This document shows positions 55,816 through 63,998 of a DNA stretch of 64,000 nucleotides, piece by piece. A program made the translations under genes and the position numbers. The stretch is from Actinomyces qiguomingii (GTDB taxonomy: Bacteria > Actinomycetota > Actinomycetes > Actinomycetales > Actinomycetaceae). Every line of letters starts with the position of its first letter. Within the stretch, counting starts at the first letter, position 1. The stretch is from positions 3,844,001 through 3,908,000 of the forward strand of contig NZ_CP025228.1 of the NCBI RefSeq assembly GCF_004102025.1. Reading direction: 5' to 3'. The notes beneath the pieces were generated by a model. It was not told the DNA's origin. It worked only from the letters and a program-made list of their open reading frames with translations, and did no database searches.

Positions 55816-56430
55816 ATGAACATCACCGTTATCGGCGGAACCGGCAACACCGGCACCGCGGTTGTTGCCGAGGCCGCCCGCCGCGGCCACACCGTCACTT
55901 CCGCTTCCCGCTCCGGCCGGCACGCCGAGGGTGCCGCCACGGACGTGATCGTTGACCTGGCCGACACCGCCGCTGTTGTCGAGCTGGTCAACTCCGCCGA
56001 CGCGACCATCGTCACTGTCTCTCCCGACCGCACCGGCGGCCCCGTTCAGCCGACCGTCGACGCCTTCAAGGCACTGATAACCGCCCGCCCAACGGGGCGA
56101 CTCGTGATCGTGGGAGGCGCCGGCTCACTGCTTGACGCCGACGGCAACCGGCTGGTGGACTCCCCCGACTTCCCCGCGGAGGTCAGGCCCGAGGCGTTGG
56201 CATTCTCCGAGGTACTCGAGGCATTCCGCGCGGCCGGGGACGCCCTGGCCTGGACTCTCGTCTCCCCGGCACCTACCTATCCTTCGGAACAGTCCACCGG
56301 CGCCTACGTGGTCGGCAAGGACAACCCGGTTGGAGCGAAGCTGTCCCCCGCAGACCTTGCCATCGCCCTGATCGACGAGGTTGAGCGCGACGCACACCGG
56401 GGCGAGCGCTTCGCCGTAGCCAGCGCCTAG
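55816..56430 (+). CDS. NAD(P)-binding Rossmann protein (NmrA/SDR-like)
   Basis: The 204-residue protein starts with MNITVIGGTGNTGTAVVAEA, the GxxGxxG dinucleotide site of atypical short-chain dehydrogenases. VDLADTAAVVELVNSADATI and LVIVGGAGSLLD follow the fold. The late catalytic Tyr-x3-Lys is not obvious; YPSEQSTGAYVVGKDN lies in its place. Members of this group are NAD(P)H-binding sensors or reductases. It is monocistronic and closed by a hairpin at 56497-56533. Confidence 0.85.
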   Translation: MNITVIGGTGNTGTAVVAEAARRGHTVTSASRSGRHAEGAATDVIVDLADTAAVVELVNSADATIVTVSPDRTGGPVQPTVDAFKALITARPTGRLVIVGGAGSLLDADGNRLVDSPDFPAEVRPEALAFSEVLEAFRAAGDALAWTLVSPAPTYPSEQSTGAYVVGKDNPVGAKLSPADLAIALIDEVERDAHRGERFAVASA

Positions 56431-56496
56431 TTGTCGGCAGGACCGACGGCGGCGCCAGCGCCGCTCATAACCGGTCTCTCAGCTGGCCCAACCGGG

Positions 56497-56533
56497 TGTC
56501 TCGCCGTCACCGCGTCGCGGTGGCGGCGAGACA
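56497..56533 (+). terminator. GC-rich hairpin after NAD(P)-binding gene
   Basis: A 17-bp stem (TGTCTCGCCGTCACCGC with its partner, one G-T pair) around GTC lies 67 bases after the stop at 56430. There is no T tract, but the stem is strong enough for an actinobacterial terminator. Confidence 0.65.
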
Positions 56534-56640
56534 GCTGTCGCCGGCAGGCGCCAACGCTTCGCCAACTCGGCGCGCCGGCGAAGTCCCGCCATACGAACTG
56601 ATTTGTGGACACTCGCCACACCCGGGGCATGCTTTGCCGC

Positions 56641-57492
56641 ATGGCAAGCACCACCGCGAGCAACCCCGCAAGCACCACTGTCCCCGCCACCCCTCCCATC
56701 GCCCTGGCTATCGCCGGCTCCGAGGCCTCCGGCGGTGCCGGCGCCCAGACCGACCTGAAGACCTTCCACCAGGTGGGCGTATTCGGCTGTACCGCCCTGA
56801 CCTGCATCGTCTCCATGGACCCCAAGCACAACTGGGACCACCGGTTCGTGCCCGTGGATCCGCAGGTCATCACCGACCAGATCGAGGCTTGCGCCACCGT
56901 CCACTCCCGGATCGACGCCGTCAAGATCGGCATGCTCGGCACCGCCGCCACCATCGACGCCGTGGATGCCGCCCTGGAGCAGTACCAGTTCCCGAACCTG
57001 GTGGTTGACCCGGTGCTGATTTGCAAGGGCCAGGAGCCGGGCGCCGCCCTCGACGTCGACAACGCTCTGCGCGCCAAGATCCTCCCCCGCGCCAAGGTCA
57101 CCACCCCGAACCTGTTCGAGGCCGCCACCCTGGCCGGAGTGGGTGAGATCACCAGCGTCGAGCAGCTCAAGGACGCCGCCAAGCGCATCTACGACCTGGG
57201 CGTGCCCAACGTCGTGGCCAAGGCCGGCCCCACGCTCGGCACCGGCACCGCCCTGGACGTCTTCTACGACGGGCAGACCCTGGAGGTGCTGGAGGTGCCG
57301 GCGGTCGGCACCGAGCGCATGCACGGCGCCGGCTGCACGTTGGCCGCCGCCATCACCGCGGAGCTGGCCAAGGGCGCCACCCCACTGGAGGCCGCCGTCA
57401 CCGCCAAGAACGTGGTCTCCGCGTCGGTCAACCCCGGCATGCACGGCAACATCCCCTTCACCTACGTCTACCAGGGGTTCTACCGGGGCTGA
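56641..57492 (+). CDS. pdxK: Pyridoxine/HMP kinase, ThiD-type fold
   Basis: ATG 56641 gives a 283-residue ribokinase-fold enzyme; an upstream ATG at 56605 is in frame but less likely. GSEASGGAGAQTDLKTFHQVG near the N-terminus and MHGAGCTLAAAI near the C-terminus define the family. TCIVSMDPKHNWDHRFVPVD resembles ThiD-like pyridoxine kinases of Firmicutes more than thiamine-pathway ThiD. It would phosphorylate vitamin B6 vitamers, with hydroxymethylpyrimidine as the alternative. No thiamine or B6 genes are nearby. The catalytic Cys of the GAGC motif is present. Confidence 0.82.
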   Translation: MASTTASNPASTTVPATPPIALAIAGSEASGGAGAQTDLKTFHQVGVFGCTALTCIVSMDPKHNWDHRFVPVDPQVITDQIEACATVHSRIDAVKIGMLGTAATIDAVDAALEQYQFPNLVVDPVLICKGQEPGAALDVDNALRAKILPRAKVTTPNLFEAATLAGVGEITSVEQLKDAAKRIYDLGVPNVVAKAGPTLGTGTALDVFYDGQTLEVLEVPAVGTERMHGAGCTLAAAITAELAKGATPLEAAVTAKNVVSASVNPGMHGNIPFTYVYQGFYRG

Positions 57493-57573
57493 CGGCACCC
57501 GAGGGCGCGCCGGACCGGCCGCGAACCGCCGACCAACGACGCCGGCGCCCGGACAGGTACCCGACACCACCCA

Positions 57574-57602
57574 GTAGACAGACTGTCTACTATCTAGATA
57601 GT
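57574..57602. promoter_or_regulatory. Two overlapping palindromes, candidate PadR operator
   Basis: GTAGACAGACTGTCTAC (57574-57590) is a perfect palindrome around one base and is followed directly by the perfect ACTATCTAGATAGT (57589-57602), ending 8 bases before the PadR ATG. A TAGACA -35 and GATAGT -10 at 16-base spacing fit within the site, so repressor binding would block transcription of the operon. Confidence 0.65.
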
Positions 57603-57610
57603 CTGACTAC

Positions 57611-57991
57611 ATGGACTCCTCGACTTCACGCCTCCTGCGCGGTTTTCTGGAACCGTGCCTGCTCGCCCTGCTTGAGAGCGGTGCCGATTACGGGCTGTCG
57701 CTGACCCGCCGCCTCGAAGCCGCCGGTCTGGAGAATGTTCCCGGCGGCAGCCTCTACCCGGCACTCACCCGCCTGGAGCGGCGCGGCCTGCTTGCCACCA
57801 CCACACGCCCTTCCGACTCCGGGCCCGCTCGCAAGTACTACGAGCTCACCGACGCCGGCCGAAACGAACTCGCCGCGCGTCGAGCGGAGTGGTCTGCCTT
57901 CCGTAGCGCCGTTTCAGCCATCCTGGAGGGTGAGACGCCATCGCGCGGGCGGGCGGTTCCCGCCCATGCAGCGGCCGAGGCCCACTCATGA
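57611..57991 (+). CDS. PadR-family transcriptional regulator
   Basis: The 126-residue protein has the PadR winged helix: FLEPCLLALLESGADYGLSL, GGSLYPALTRLERRGLLATT, and ARKYYELTDAGRNELAARRA. The start ATG lies 8 bases after overlapping palindromes that are probably its own operator. Its stop overlaps the ABC ATPase start (ATGA), so it represses the transporter it is translated with. PadR genes in this setting usually respond to antibiotic or envelope stress; the signal here is unknown. Confidence 0.9.
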   Translation: MDSSTSRLLRGFLEPCLLALLESGADYGLSLTRRLEAAGLENVPGGSLYPALTRLERRGLLATTTRPSDSGPARKYYELTDAGRNELAARRAEWSAFRSAVSAILEGETPSRGRAVPAHAAAEAHS

Positions 57992-58893
57992 GCGCCGCCT
58001 ACTCCGGATCCTCACCGCGCTCCGAGCCGGATTCGGCCGACGCCGCTTGGTACCGAAGCTTTGGCGCGGAGCTGGTGGCACAGGGCCTGAGTCCCCGGGA
58101 GTTGCAGCGCATGGTCGCCGAGACCCGCGCAGAGGCCGAATCCGCCGGCATTGCGCCGGCGAGCCTCTTCGGTCCCGCCGTCCTGTTCGCCCGGGAGCTG
58201 GCTTCCGCGCTTAAGGAGGACGGCGCCGGCAGCCAGGCGACCGAGCACACACCGGGCCCGGTGGTACTGCGACTGCATGATGTCACCGTCCGCCGTGGGC
58301 GGCGCACAGTCCTGTCGAATTTCACTCTCACGGTACGACGGGGTGAGATCGTCGCCGTCGTCGGCTCCAACGGAGCCGGCAAGTCCACTCTCCTCCAGGC
58401 CTGTGCGGGCCTGCTGCGCACCAGTTCCGGCCGCGTGGAGCGGACCGAGCGCTTCGGCTACGCGCCGCAACTCGACGCCCTCGCTCCGCTGCTGACCGTC
58501 GACGAGCATCTACGGCTATTCGGGGTCCTCGACGGCGCGAGCCAGAGCCGCGCGGTGCCAACGGGCCATCAGATCCTCCACCGCCTGGGATGGCGCCCCA
58601 ACGGCAGTCAAATCACCCGCACTCTGTCAGGGGGCACCCAGCAGAAACTCAATCTCGCCCTGGCTCAACTCGCCTCCCCAGAACTGCTGCTCCTGGACGA
58701 GCCCTACCAGGGCCTGGACGCCCTGGCGTATGAGGACCTGTGGACTCTCATCTCGGCCTGGCGGGGCTCCGGCGCCGGAGTCCTTCTGGTCACTCACCTG
58801 CTGCGAGACATCGACTTCGTCGATCGCGTTGTGGAACTGCCCACCCCGGATTCCTCGACTGGGGACAGCAAGACGAAGGATCATGCCGCATGA
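57988..58893 (+). CDS. ABC exporter ATP-binding protein
   Basis: The 301-residue protein carries an N-terminal helical domain of about 75 residues (AAWYRSFGAELVAQGLSPRE) before the ATPase. Walker A GSNGAGKST is near 125-133, the signature LSGGTQQKL near 212, and Walker B ELLLLDEPYQGLD near 234 with the switch His in LLVTHLL. It energises the permease encoded next, whose ATG overlaps its stop. PadR, ATPase and permease form one coupled operon. Confidence 0.92.
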   Translation: MSAAYSGSSPRSEPDSADAAWYRSFGAELVAQGLSPRELQRMVAETRAEAESAGIAPASLFGPAVLFARELASALKEDGAGSQATEHTPGPVVLRLHDVTVRRGRRTVLSNFTLTVRRGEIVAVVGSNGAGKSTLLQACAGLLRTSSGRVERTERFGYAPQLDALAPLLTVDEHLRLFGVLDGASQSRAVPTGHQILHRLGWRPNGSQITRTLSGGTQQKLNLALAQLASPELLLLDEPYQGLDALAYEDLWTLISAWRGSGAGVLLVTHLLRDIDFVDRVVELPTPDSSTGDSKTKDHAA

Positions 58894-59645
58894 CCGCTGC
58901 CGTTATCGCCGAACCTGCCGCGCCTGTGCCTGCCTCCGGACACCGGCCGCTGCGCACCGCAGTGCTGGTCGCCAAGGTCACCGTCCACGAGCTGTCTCGA
59001 CGGCGCGGGGCGCTGATTCTCGCCCTGCTGCTACCGCTCACCTTCTACCTGGCACGAGTAGACACGCACTGGACCGCGCTGCGTCTGCTGTCCATCGGAC
59101 TGGGCTGGGCGGCGGCGACGCTCACCCTGTTCACGTCGGTGTCCTCGCGTTCGATCGACTTACGGCTGGCCGCGAGCGGGGCCAGCCCGACGGCGCTGGT
59201 CCTGGGACGGCACGCAGCCGTTTTGGGCCTTGGCTGGATCATTGCCGCGCTCTACTCCGCACTCGTTCTACTCACGATCGGGCACCGGCTGACCCACCCG
59301 GCTGCTGTGCCGCTCATGCTGCTTCTGACCGTGACCGTGGCCGCACCCCTGGGCTCTGTGGCCGCCGCGCTCGTACCCAGGGACCTGGAGGGCGCCCTAT
59401 TGCTGCTGGCGGTTATGGCCCTGCAGCTTCTGGTGGACCCGGCCGCCGCGTGGACTCGCGTCCTACCCCTGTGGTCGACGCGCGAGCTGTCCAGCTACAT
59501 CGTCGAGGCGCTGGGCGCGCAGGCGGGCGACTACCTCTGGCGCGGGCTGCTTCACGGAGTGGGCTTCGCCGTCGGGCTGGTGGTGCTGACCTGGCTGCTG
59601 GGGGTATGGCGTCTGCGGGTGATACGCCTACCCGATCCGCAGTGA
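58890..59645 (+). CDS. ABC-2 type permease
   Basis: ATG 58890 overlaps the ATPase stop and gives a 251-residue membrane protein; the longer open frame upstream lies inside the ATPase gene. About six hydrophobic segments are visible (LILALLLPLTFYLARV, LRLLSIGLGWAAATLTLFTS, LGLGWIIAALYSALVLLTIG, LMLLLTVTVAAPLGSVAAAL, LLLLAVMALQLLVDPA, FAVGLVVLTWLLGVWRL). It pairs with the preceding ATPase as an exporter. The cargo is unknown. Confidence 0.88.
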   Translation: MTAAVIAEPAAPVPASGHRPLRTAVLVAKVTVHELSRRRGALILALLLPLTFYLARVDTHWTALRLLSIGLGWAAATLTLFTSVSSRSIDLRLAASGASPTALVLGRHAAVLGLGWIIAALYSALVLLTIGHRLTHPAAVPLMLLLTVTVAAPLGSVAAALVPRDLEGALLLLAVMALQLLVDPAAAWTRVLPLWSTRELSSYIVEALGAQAGDYLWRGLLHGVGFAVGLVVLTWLLGVWRLRVIRLPDPQ

Positions 59646-59690
59646 CTCGCGGCCTCATCCCCGGTGAGACAGAAGAGGCCGCCTTCGCAT

Positions 59691-59779
59691 ATTCCACGAC
59701 CTCGGGGGACGTTCCACGACCGCCCCGGGGTCGTGCTACGTACACCAAGGTCGTGCAGTGCGACGAAGGTCGTGGAGTA
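59691..59779. repeat. CACGACC inverted-repeat element between permease and dnaB
   Basis: ATTCCACGACCT at the left and AGGTCGTGGAGT at the right end bracket two more CACGACC/GGTCGTG units. The inner pair CACGACC-GCCCCGG-GGTCGTG is a perfect hairpin. The element lies between converging genes and may act as terminator for both. Confidence 0.75.
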
Positions 59780-59910
59780 CGCCCGCCTCAACCGAACTCC
59801 CACAGGGCGGACACCGGCAGCGCCCACAGCGGGCCGCCCAGGCTGCGCCAGACAGCGCCTGTGCGCAGCCCTCGCGCACGGGCGCGCGGTGCCCAGCGCC
59901 CTTACTCGTA

Positions 59911-61353
59911 TCACTCGTAGGCCGGCTCGGGGGTGATGTCGCGGGCCATGTTGGCGAAGCGCGACAGGTGCCCCTGGAAGGCCACCGGGATGGTGCGGGT
60001 CTGCCCGTTGCGGTGCTTGGCGACGATGATGTCGGCCTCGCCGGGCCGCTCCTCTTCCTGGTAGTACTCGGGCCGGTGCAGCAGCATGATCACGTCGGCG
60101 TCCTGCTCCAGCGATCCCGACTCGCGCAGGTCGCTCATCTGCGGCTTGTTGCCGGTGCGCTGTTCGGGGCCGCGGTTCAGCTGGGCGACGGCGACCACCG
60201 GGATGTCCAACTCCTTGGCCAGCAGTTTGAGCGACCGGGAGAAGTCGGAGACCTCCTGCTGGCGGGACTCGACCTGCTTGCCGGAGCTCATCAGCTGCAG
60301 ATAGTCCACCACCATCAGCCCGAGCCTGTGCTGCTGCTTCAGGCGCAGCGCCTTGGAACGGATCTCCGGCATGGTCAGGTTCGGGGAGTCGTCTATGAAC
60401 AGCGGCGCCTCGGACACCGGGTTGTAGGCGAGAGCGACTTCCTCCCAGTCGCGTTCGTCCATTTGGCTGCCGCCGCGCAGCTTGTTCAGGGCCACCCCGG
60501 ACTCGGCGGAAAGGATGCGCATCATCAGCTCCATGCGTCCCATTTCCAGGGAGAAGTAGCACGAGGGGATGGGATTGCCGTCGGCGCCGCGGGCGTGGAT
60601 GGACGCTGAACGGCAGAAGTCGACGGCGAGCGTGGATTTGCCCATGGCGGGGCGCGCGGCCACGATGATCATTTGTCCGCCGTGCAGGCCGCCGAGCAGC
60701 TCGTCCAACTCCACGAACCCCGTGGGCACGCCCCGCATCTGCCCGTCCTCGCGGGCCTGCCCGGCCTCGATCTCGAGGTTCGCCTCGTTGAGCAGCTCCC
60801 CGACCGGTACGTAGTCCTCCCGCTCACCCTCCTTGTGGGCGACGGCGTACACCTCCGCCTCTGCCAGGGTGACGAGGTCGTCGATGTCACCGGCATCGGT
60901 GGAGTAGCCGAGCTGGGCTATGCGGGTGCCCGCCTGCACCAGTCCGCGCAGCAGCGACTTCTCCTTGACGATGCGCGCGTAGTAGGCGGCGTTGGCGGCA
61001 GTGGGCACGGTAGCCATGAGGGTGGCCAGGTAGGGGGCACCGCCGATGCGCTCGAGTTCGCCGCGTTTGGTCAGCTCGTCGGCCACGATCAGCGGGTCGG
61101 CCGGCTCCGAGCGGTTGTACACCTCTACGATCGCGTCGAAGATCGACTCGTGGGCGGGCTTGTAGAACTCGGGGCCGCGCAGCACCTCAATGACGTCGGT
61201 GATGGCCTCCTTGCTCAGCAGCATGCCGCCGAGCGTGGACATCTCCGCCTCCAGGTCCTGGGGCGGTACGCGGTCGAAGGCGCCGTCGTAGCGGGCTTCG
61301 ACCGGTCGTTGTTCACCGCGGGTACGAGTTCCGATGGTGTCGATATCGGTCAT
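59911..61353 (-). CDS. dnaB: Replicative DNA helicase
   Basis: ATG 61353 gives a 480-residue protein; the open frame up to 61410 adds 19 residues unlike DnaB. The N-terminal domain starts with RVPPQDLEAEMSTLGGMLLS, and the RecA-like domain has ARPAMGKSTLAVDF, MVVDYLQLM and the Arg-finger region SDLRESGSLEQDADVIM. DnaB unwinds DNA at the fork with DnaG and the polymerase. It is monocistronic here with a MATE gene divergent upstream. Two perfect DnaA boxes lie in that gap. No intein is present. Confidence 0.95.
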   Translation of the reverse strand: MTDIDTIGTRTRGEQRPVEARYDGAFDRVPPQDLEAEMSTLGGMLLSKEAITDVIEVLRGPEFYKPAHESIFDAIVEVYNRSEPADPLIVADELTKRGELERIGGAPYLATLMATVPTAANAAYYARIVKEKSLLRGLVQAGTRIAQLGYSTDAGDIDDLVTLAEAEVYAVAHKEGEREDYVPVGELLNEANLEIEAGQAREDGQMRGVPTGFVELDELLGGLHGGQMIIVAARPAMGKSTLAVDFCRSASIHARGADGNPIPSCYFSLEMGRMELMMRILSAESGVALNKLRGGSQMDERDWEEVALAYNPVSEAPLFIDDSPNLTMPEIRSKALRLKQQHRLGLMVVDYLQLMSSGKQVESRQQEVSDFSRSLKLLAKELDIPVVAVAQLNRGPEQRTGNKPQMSDLRESGSLEQDADVIMLLHRPEYYQEEERPGEADIIVAKHRNGQTRTIPVAFQGHLSRFANMARDITPEPAYE

Positions 61354-61475
61354 CTCTCGGTCACTGCCCCTCCCTGCCACGCCCCGCCCAGACGGGTAGC
61401 GCGGCGACACTAGCGGCCCGGGCGAGCCGTGGCAAACGCCAATCTCTTGCAGGCTGTGGGCAAATGCCCACGGGG

Positions 61476-61484
61476 TGTGGATAA
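61476..61484 (-). promoter_or_regulatory. DnaA box
   Basis: TGTGGATAA is the exact complement of the consensus TTATCCACA. It lies 123 bases upstream of dnaB. Confidence 0.7.
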
Positions 61485-61646
61485 GCCCCCTTCACCTGTG
61501 GGCGACGCGCCGATTTGGGTGTGGACCCGCCTCCCCCGTATAACGCCGTCGTACCGGCTGGAATCCCGATATTCTGCGGGAATCCCACCATTCAAGGGGC
61601 CCGACCTCAAGGCACAGCCCGTATGCTCAAAGCCGAAATCAAAATC

Positions 61647-61675
61647 TGTGGATAAGTGGGTAATCCTGTGGATGA
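61647..61675 (-). promoter_or_regulatory. DnaA box pair
   Basis: A perfect TGTGGATAA at 61647-61655 and a near-match TGTGGATGA at 61667-61675 lie in the same direction, 20 bases apart start to start. Such spacing is common for cooperative DnaA binding. Confidence 0.65.
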
Positions 61676-61805
61676 ACCTCAACCTCGACCTGAGGGACGT
61701 CCTCCCGGCAAGCCCTCATTGACCTTGCCGCATGTGCCCCTGTGGCACCTGGGGTGCTCTCAGGTACGCGTACGATACTGCCCCGCCCGACCCACGGAGT
61801 GCCCC

Positions 61806-63356
61806 TTGTCCAACTCGTCAACACCACCTAAGACTCCCGTTCCGGCCTCGGCCGACGCGCCAGCCCCGGCCGGCGACGCCGTGCGCGCAGGCGACCCACC
61901 CGGCCCGTCCCTGAACCGCCAGATCCTGGCCCTGGCGGTCCCGGCCCTGGGGGCGCTGATAGCCGAGCCGTTGTTCGTGCTGATCGATTCGGCCATGGTG
62001 GGGCACCTGGGCGCCGACCCCCTGGCCGGCCTGTCCCTGGCTTCCAGTGTGCTGACCACGATCGTGGGCCTATTCGTCTTTCTCGCCTATGCGACGACGG
62101 CGACCACCGCCCGCCGTTTCGGCGCCGGCGACCGGGTGGGCGGCCTGCGGGCCGGCGTCGACGGCGTCTGGTTGGCGGTGCTGCTGGGGCTGGCGGCGGC
62201 GGGCATGCTCGCATTCGGTGCGCCATGGGTGGTGGGGGTCATGGGGGCCGACGGCGCTGTGGCAGATGCGGCCGTCGCCTACTTGCGTGCCTCCGCGCCG
62301 GGGCTGCCCGGCATGCTGGTGGTCTATGCGGCCACGGGCACGCTGCGAGGCCTGTTGGATACGCGTACACCATTCGTGGTTGCCACCGCCGGGGCGGTAG
62401 GGAATGTGGTCCTGAACGCGACGCTGTTGTACGGGGTGGGTATGGGGATCGCCGGCTCCGGCCTGGGTACGGCAATCACGCAGACCGCCATGGCGGTGGC
62501 GCTGCTGAGTCCCGTGGTGAAGGCGGCGCGGGCGGCGGGCGTGCCGGTCTCACCGCGCGCGGCGGGTCTACGGGCGTCGTTGGGCACCGGCGCGCCGCTG
62601 CTGGTTCGCACCGTGTCACTGCGGGCGGCGATCTTGGCGACCGTGTGGTCCGCAACCGCTCTGGGGCCGACGGCGCTGGCGGCGCATCAGGTGGTCAATG
62701 CACTGTGGAACTTCACCGCCTTCGCCCTGGATGCGCTCGCCATCGCTGCGCAGGCGCTTGTGGGCACTGCCCTGGGTCGGGCCGAGGCAGAGCGGGCGGC
62801 ACAGGCTTCTGCGGATCAGGCCTCTGCACCAACCGACCCGGGCACCCGGCGTTCCGGTTCGGATCCGGCTAAGCGCCAGGCTCCCTCTTCGGCATCCTCG
62901 CAGGCGTCCACCGTACCGGCTCTGCGGCGTGGCGGCCCGACAGTCGATGAGGTGCTGCGGCGCTGCCTGGTGTGGGGTGTGGCCGCGGGAGCAGTGATCG
63001 CCGTGGCGCTGGCTGCCGGCAGCCCGTGGTTGCCGCACCTGTTCACGTCTGCGGACGCGGTGATCGTGACGGCTCGCCCGGCGCTTTTGGTGGCCGCCGC
63101 CGCCATGCCGCTGGCCGGCGCGGTCTTCCTGTTCGACGGCGTGCTCATGGGGGCGGGCGACGGTCGCTACCTGGCGGTGGCGCAGATGGCGACCCTGGTG
63201 CCGTATCTGCCACTAGCCGTCATCGTCGCCCACGGCTGGCCAGCCGGCGGTAGCGACGGTCTGGTGTGGCTGTGGGTGGCCTTCGCCTGGGTGTTCATGG
63301 GTGCGCGTGCCCTGGTGACGGGCCTGCGCGCCCGCTCCGACGCCTGGCGGCTCTAA
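61806..63356 (+). CDS. MATE-family multidrug exporter
   Basis: TTG 61806 with GGAG upstream gives a 516-residue protein; an ATG at 61656 is in frame but its extra 50 residues do not look like protein. The MATE core starts at RQILALAVPALGALIAEPLF and has 12 membrane segments, with PLFVLIDSAMVGHLG and LDTRTPFVVATAGAVGNVVLN as family motifs. A hydrophilic Ser/Thr/Ala-rich loop of about 55 residues lies near 325-380, larger than usual. It exports drugs or metabolites by cation exchange. A MATE gene next to dnaB is a recurrent actinobacterial arrangement. Confidence 0.88.
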   Translation: MSNSSTPPKTPVPASADAPAPAGDAVRAGDPPGPSLNRQILALAVPALGALIAEPLFVLIDSAMVGHLGADPLAGLSLASSVLTTIVGLFVFLAYATTATTARRFGAGDRVGGLRAGVDGVWLAVLLGLAAAGMLAFGAPWVVGVMGADGAVADAAVAYLRASAPGLPGMLVVYAATGTLRGLLDTRTPFVVATAGAVGNVVLNATLLYGVGMGIAGSGLGTAITQTAMAVALLSPVVKAARAAGVPVSPRAAGLRASLGTGAPLLVRTVSLRAAILATVWSATALGPTALAAHQVVNALWNFTAFALDALAIAAQALVGTALGRAEAERAAQASADQASAPTDPGTRRSGSDPAKRQAPSSASSQASTVPALRRGGPTVDEVLRRCLVWGVAAGAVIAVALAAGSPWLPHLFTSADAVIVTARPALLVAAAAMPLAGAVFLFDGVLMGAGDGRYLAVAQMATLVPYLPLAVIVAHGWPAGGSDGLVWLWVAFAWVFMGARALVTGLRARSDAWRL

Positions 63357-63578
63357 GTGATCGGAGCGCGGACCGCCAGCTTATGGGCGGGAACACGAGC
63401 CGAACCCCAAGGAGCATCAGCCAACATCGACACAACCACAACAGCATCAGCACCCAGAACGTCAAGTCAAACGCGCTGAAGCCAGGGCAATCTAAATAGT
63501 CTCGACCGGGCCCGCGCATCTACCGAACCCCTACGCTCAAGTCAACACGACTATGCATCGCAGGGGCACCAATGGCAG

Positions 63579-63998
63579 TCATAGCTTGAGCTTCAGATGA
63601 ATCGCCTCATAGAGCTCTTCGTGCCCGTATAGGCGGAACAGTTCCGCCAACCCTTTAGCATCATCCAAGCCTCCGCGGCTCCCAACCACATACCGGGCAA
63701 AGAACGGCAGCATCGCAGAGACTACAATCAGTGCCGATATCTTATTTTGGGCTATACAATGATTCCGAAGATCAACCAGATACTGCTCGCCGCGCCACAC
63801 CTCCGACGCCGAGCGTCCAGATATCTGTTCATGAATACGCCCAGTCTCTCTGTCTATATGATGCATATTATTAGCGACAAAGAATGTATACACAGCCGCT
63901 AAGGGAAGCGTGATGAATAAACCCGCCACCGCTACATCTGAAGGAGTAGACAGGCGATCAGATATCCATATCAGAATGCCAATACCTAGAATGTTCAT
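63579..63998 (-). CDS. Hypothetical membrane protein, possibly partial
   Basis: The visible 139 residues start at ATG 63998, two bases from the window end, so the gene may extend upstream. Two membrane segments lie near 1-20 and 22-42 (ILGIGILIWISD, VAGLFITLPLAAVYTFFV). The rest is a cytoplasmic tail with HHIDRETGRIHEQISGRSAS and LFRLYGHEELYEAIH. I do not recognise the family. Codon use is clearly AT-richer than in dnaB or the MATE gene, which suggests acquisition. The 222 bases between it and the MATE gene hold nothing I can name. Confidence 0.6.
   Translation of the reverse strand: MNILGIGILIWISDRLSTPSDVAVAGLFITLPLAAVYTFFVANNMHHIDRETGRIHEQISGRSASEVWRGEQYLVDLRNHCIAQNKISALIVVSAMLPFFARYVVGSRGGLDDAKGLAELFRLYGHEELYEAIHLKLKL

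Larger units (their letters stand above)
61354..61805. other. 452-base gap between dnaB and MATE genes with DnaA boxes
   Basis: No gene is supported. The segment carries perfect TGTGGATAA boxes at 61476-61484 and 61647-61655 and a one-mismatch box TGTGGATGA at 61667-61675. The promoter of the MATE gene probably includes TACGATACT near 61766-61774. The rest is moderately AT-richer than the surrounding genes. Confidence 0.75.

Noticed and set aside
61406..61810. A full replication origin
   Set aside because: Only three DnaA boxes, no obvious AT-rich unwinding run, and no dnaA or dnaN genes are adjacent.
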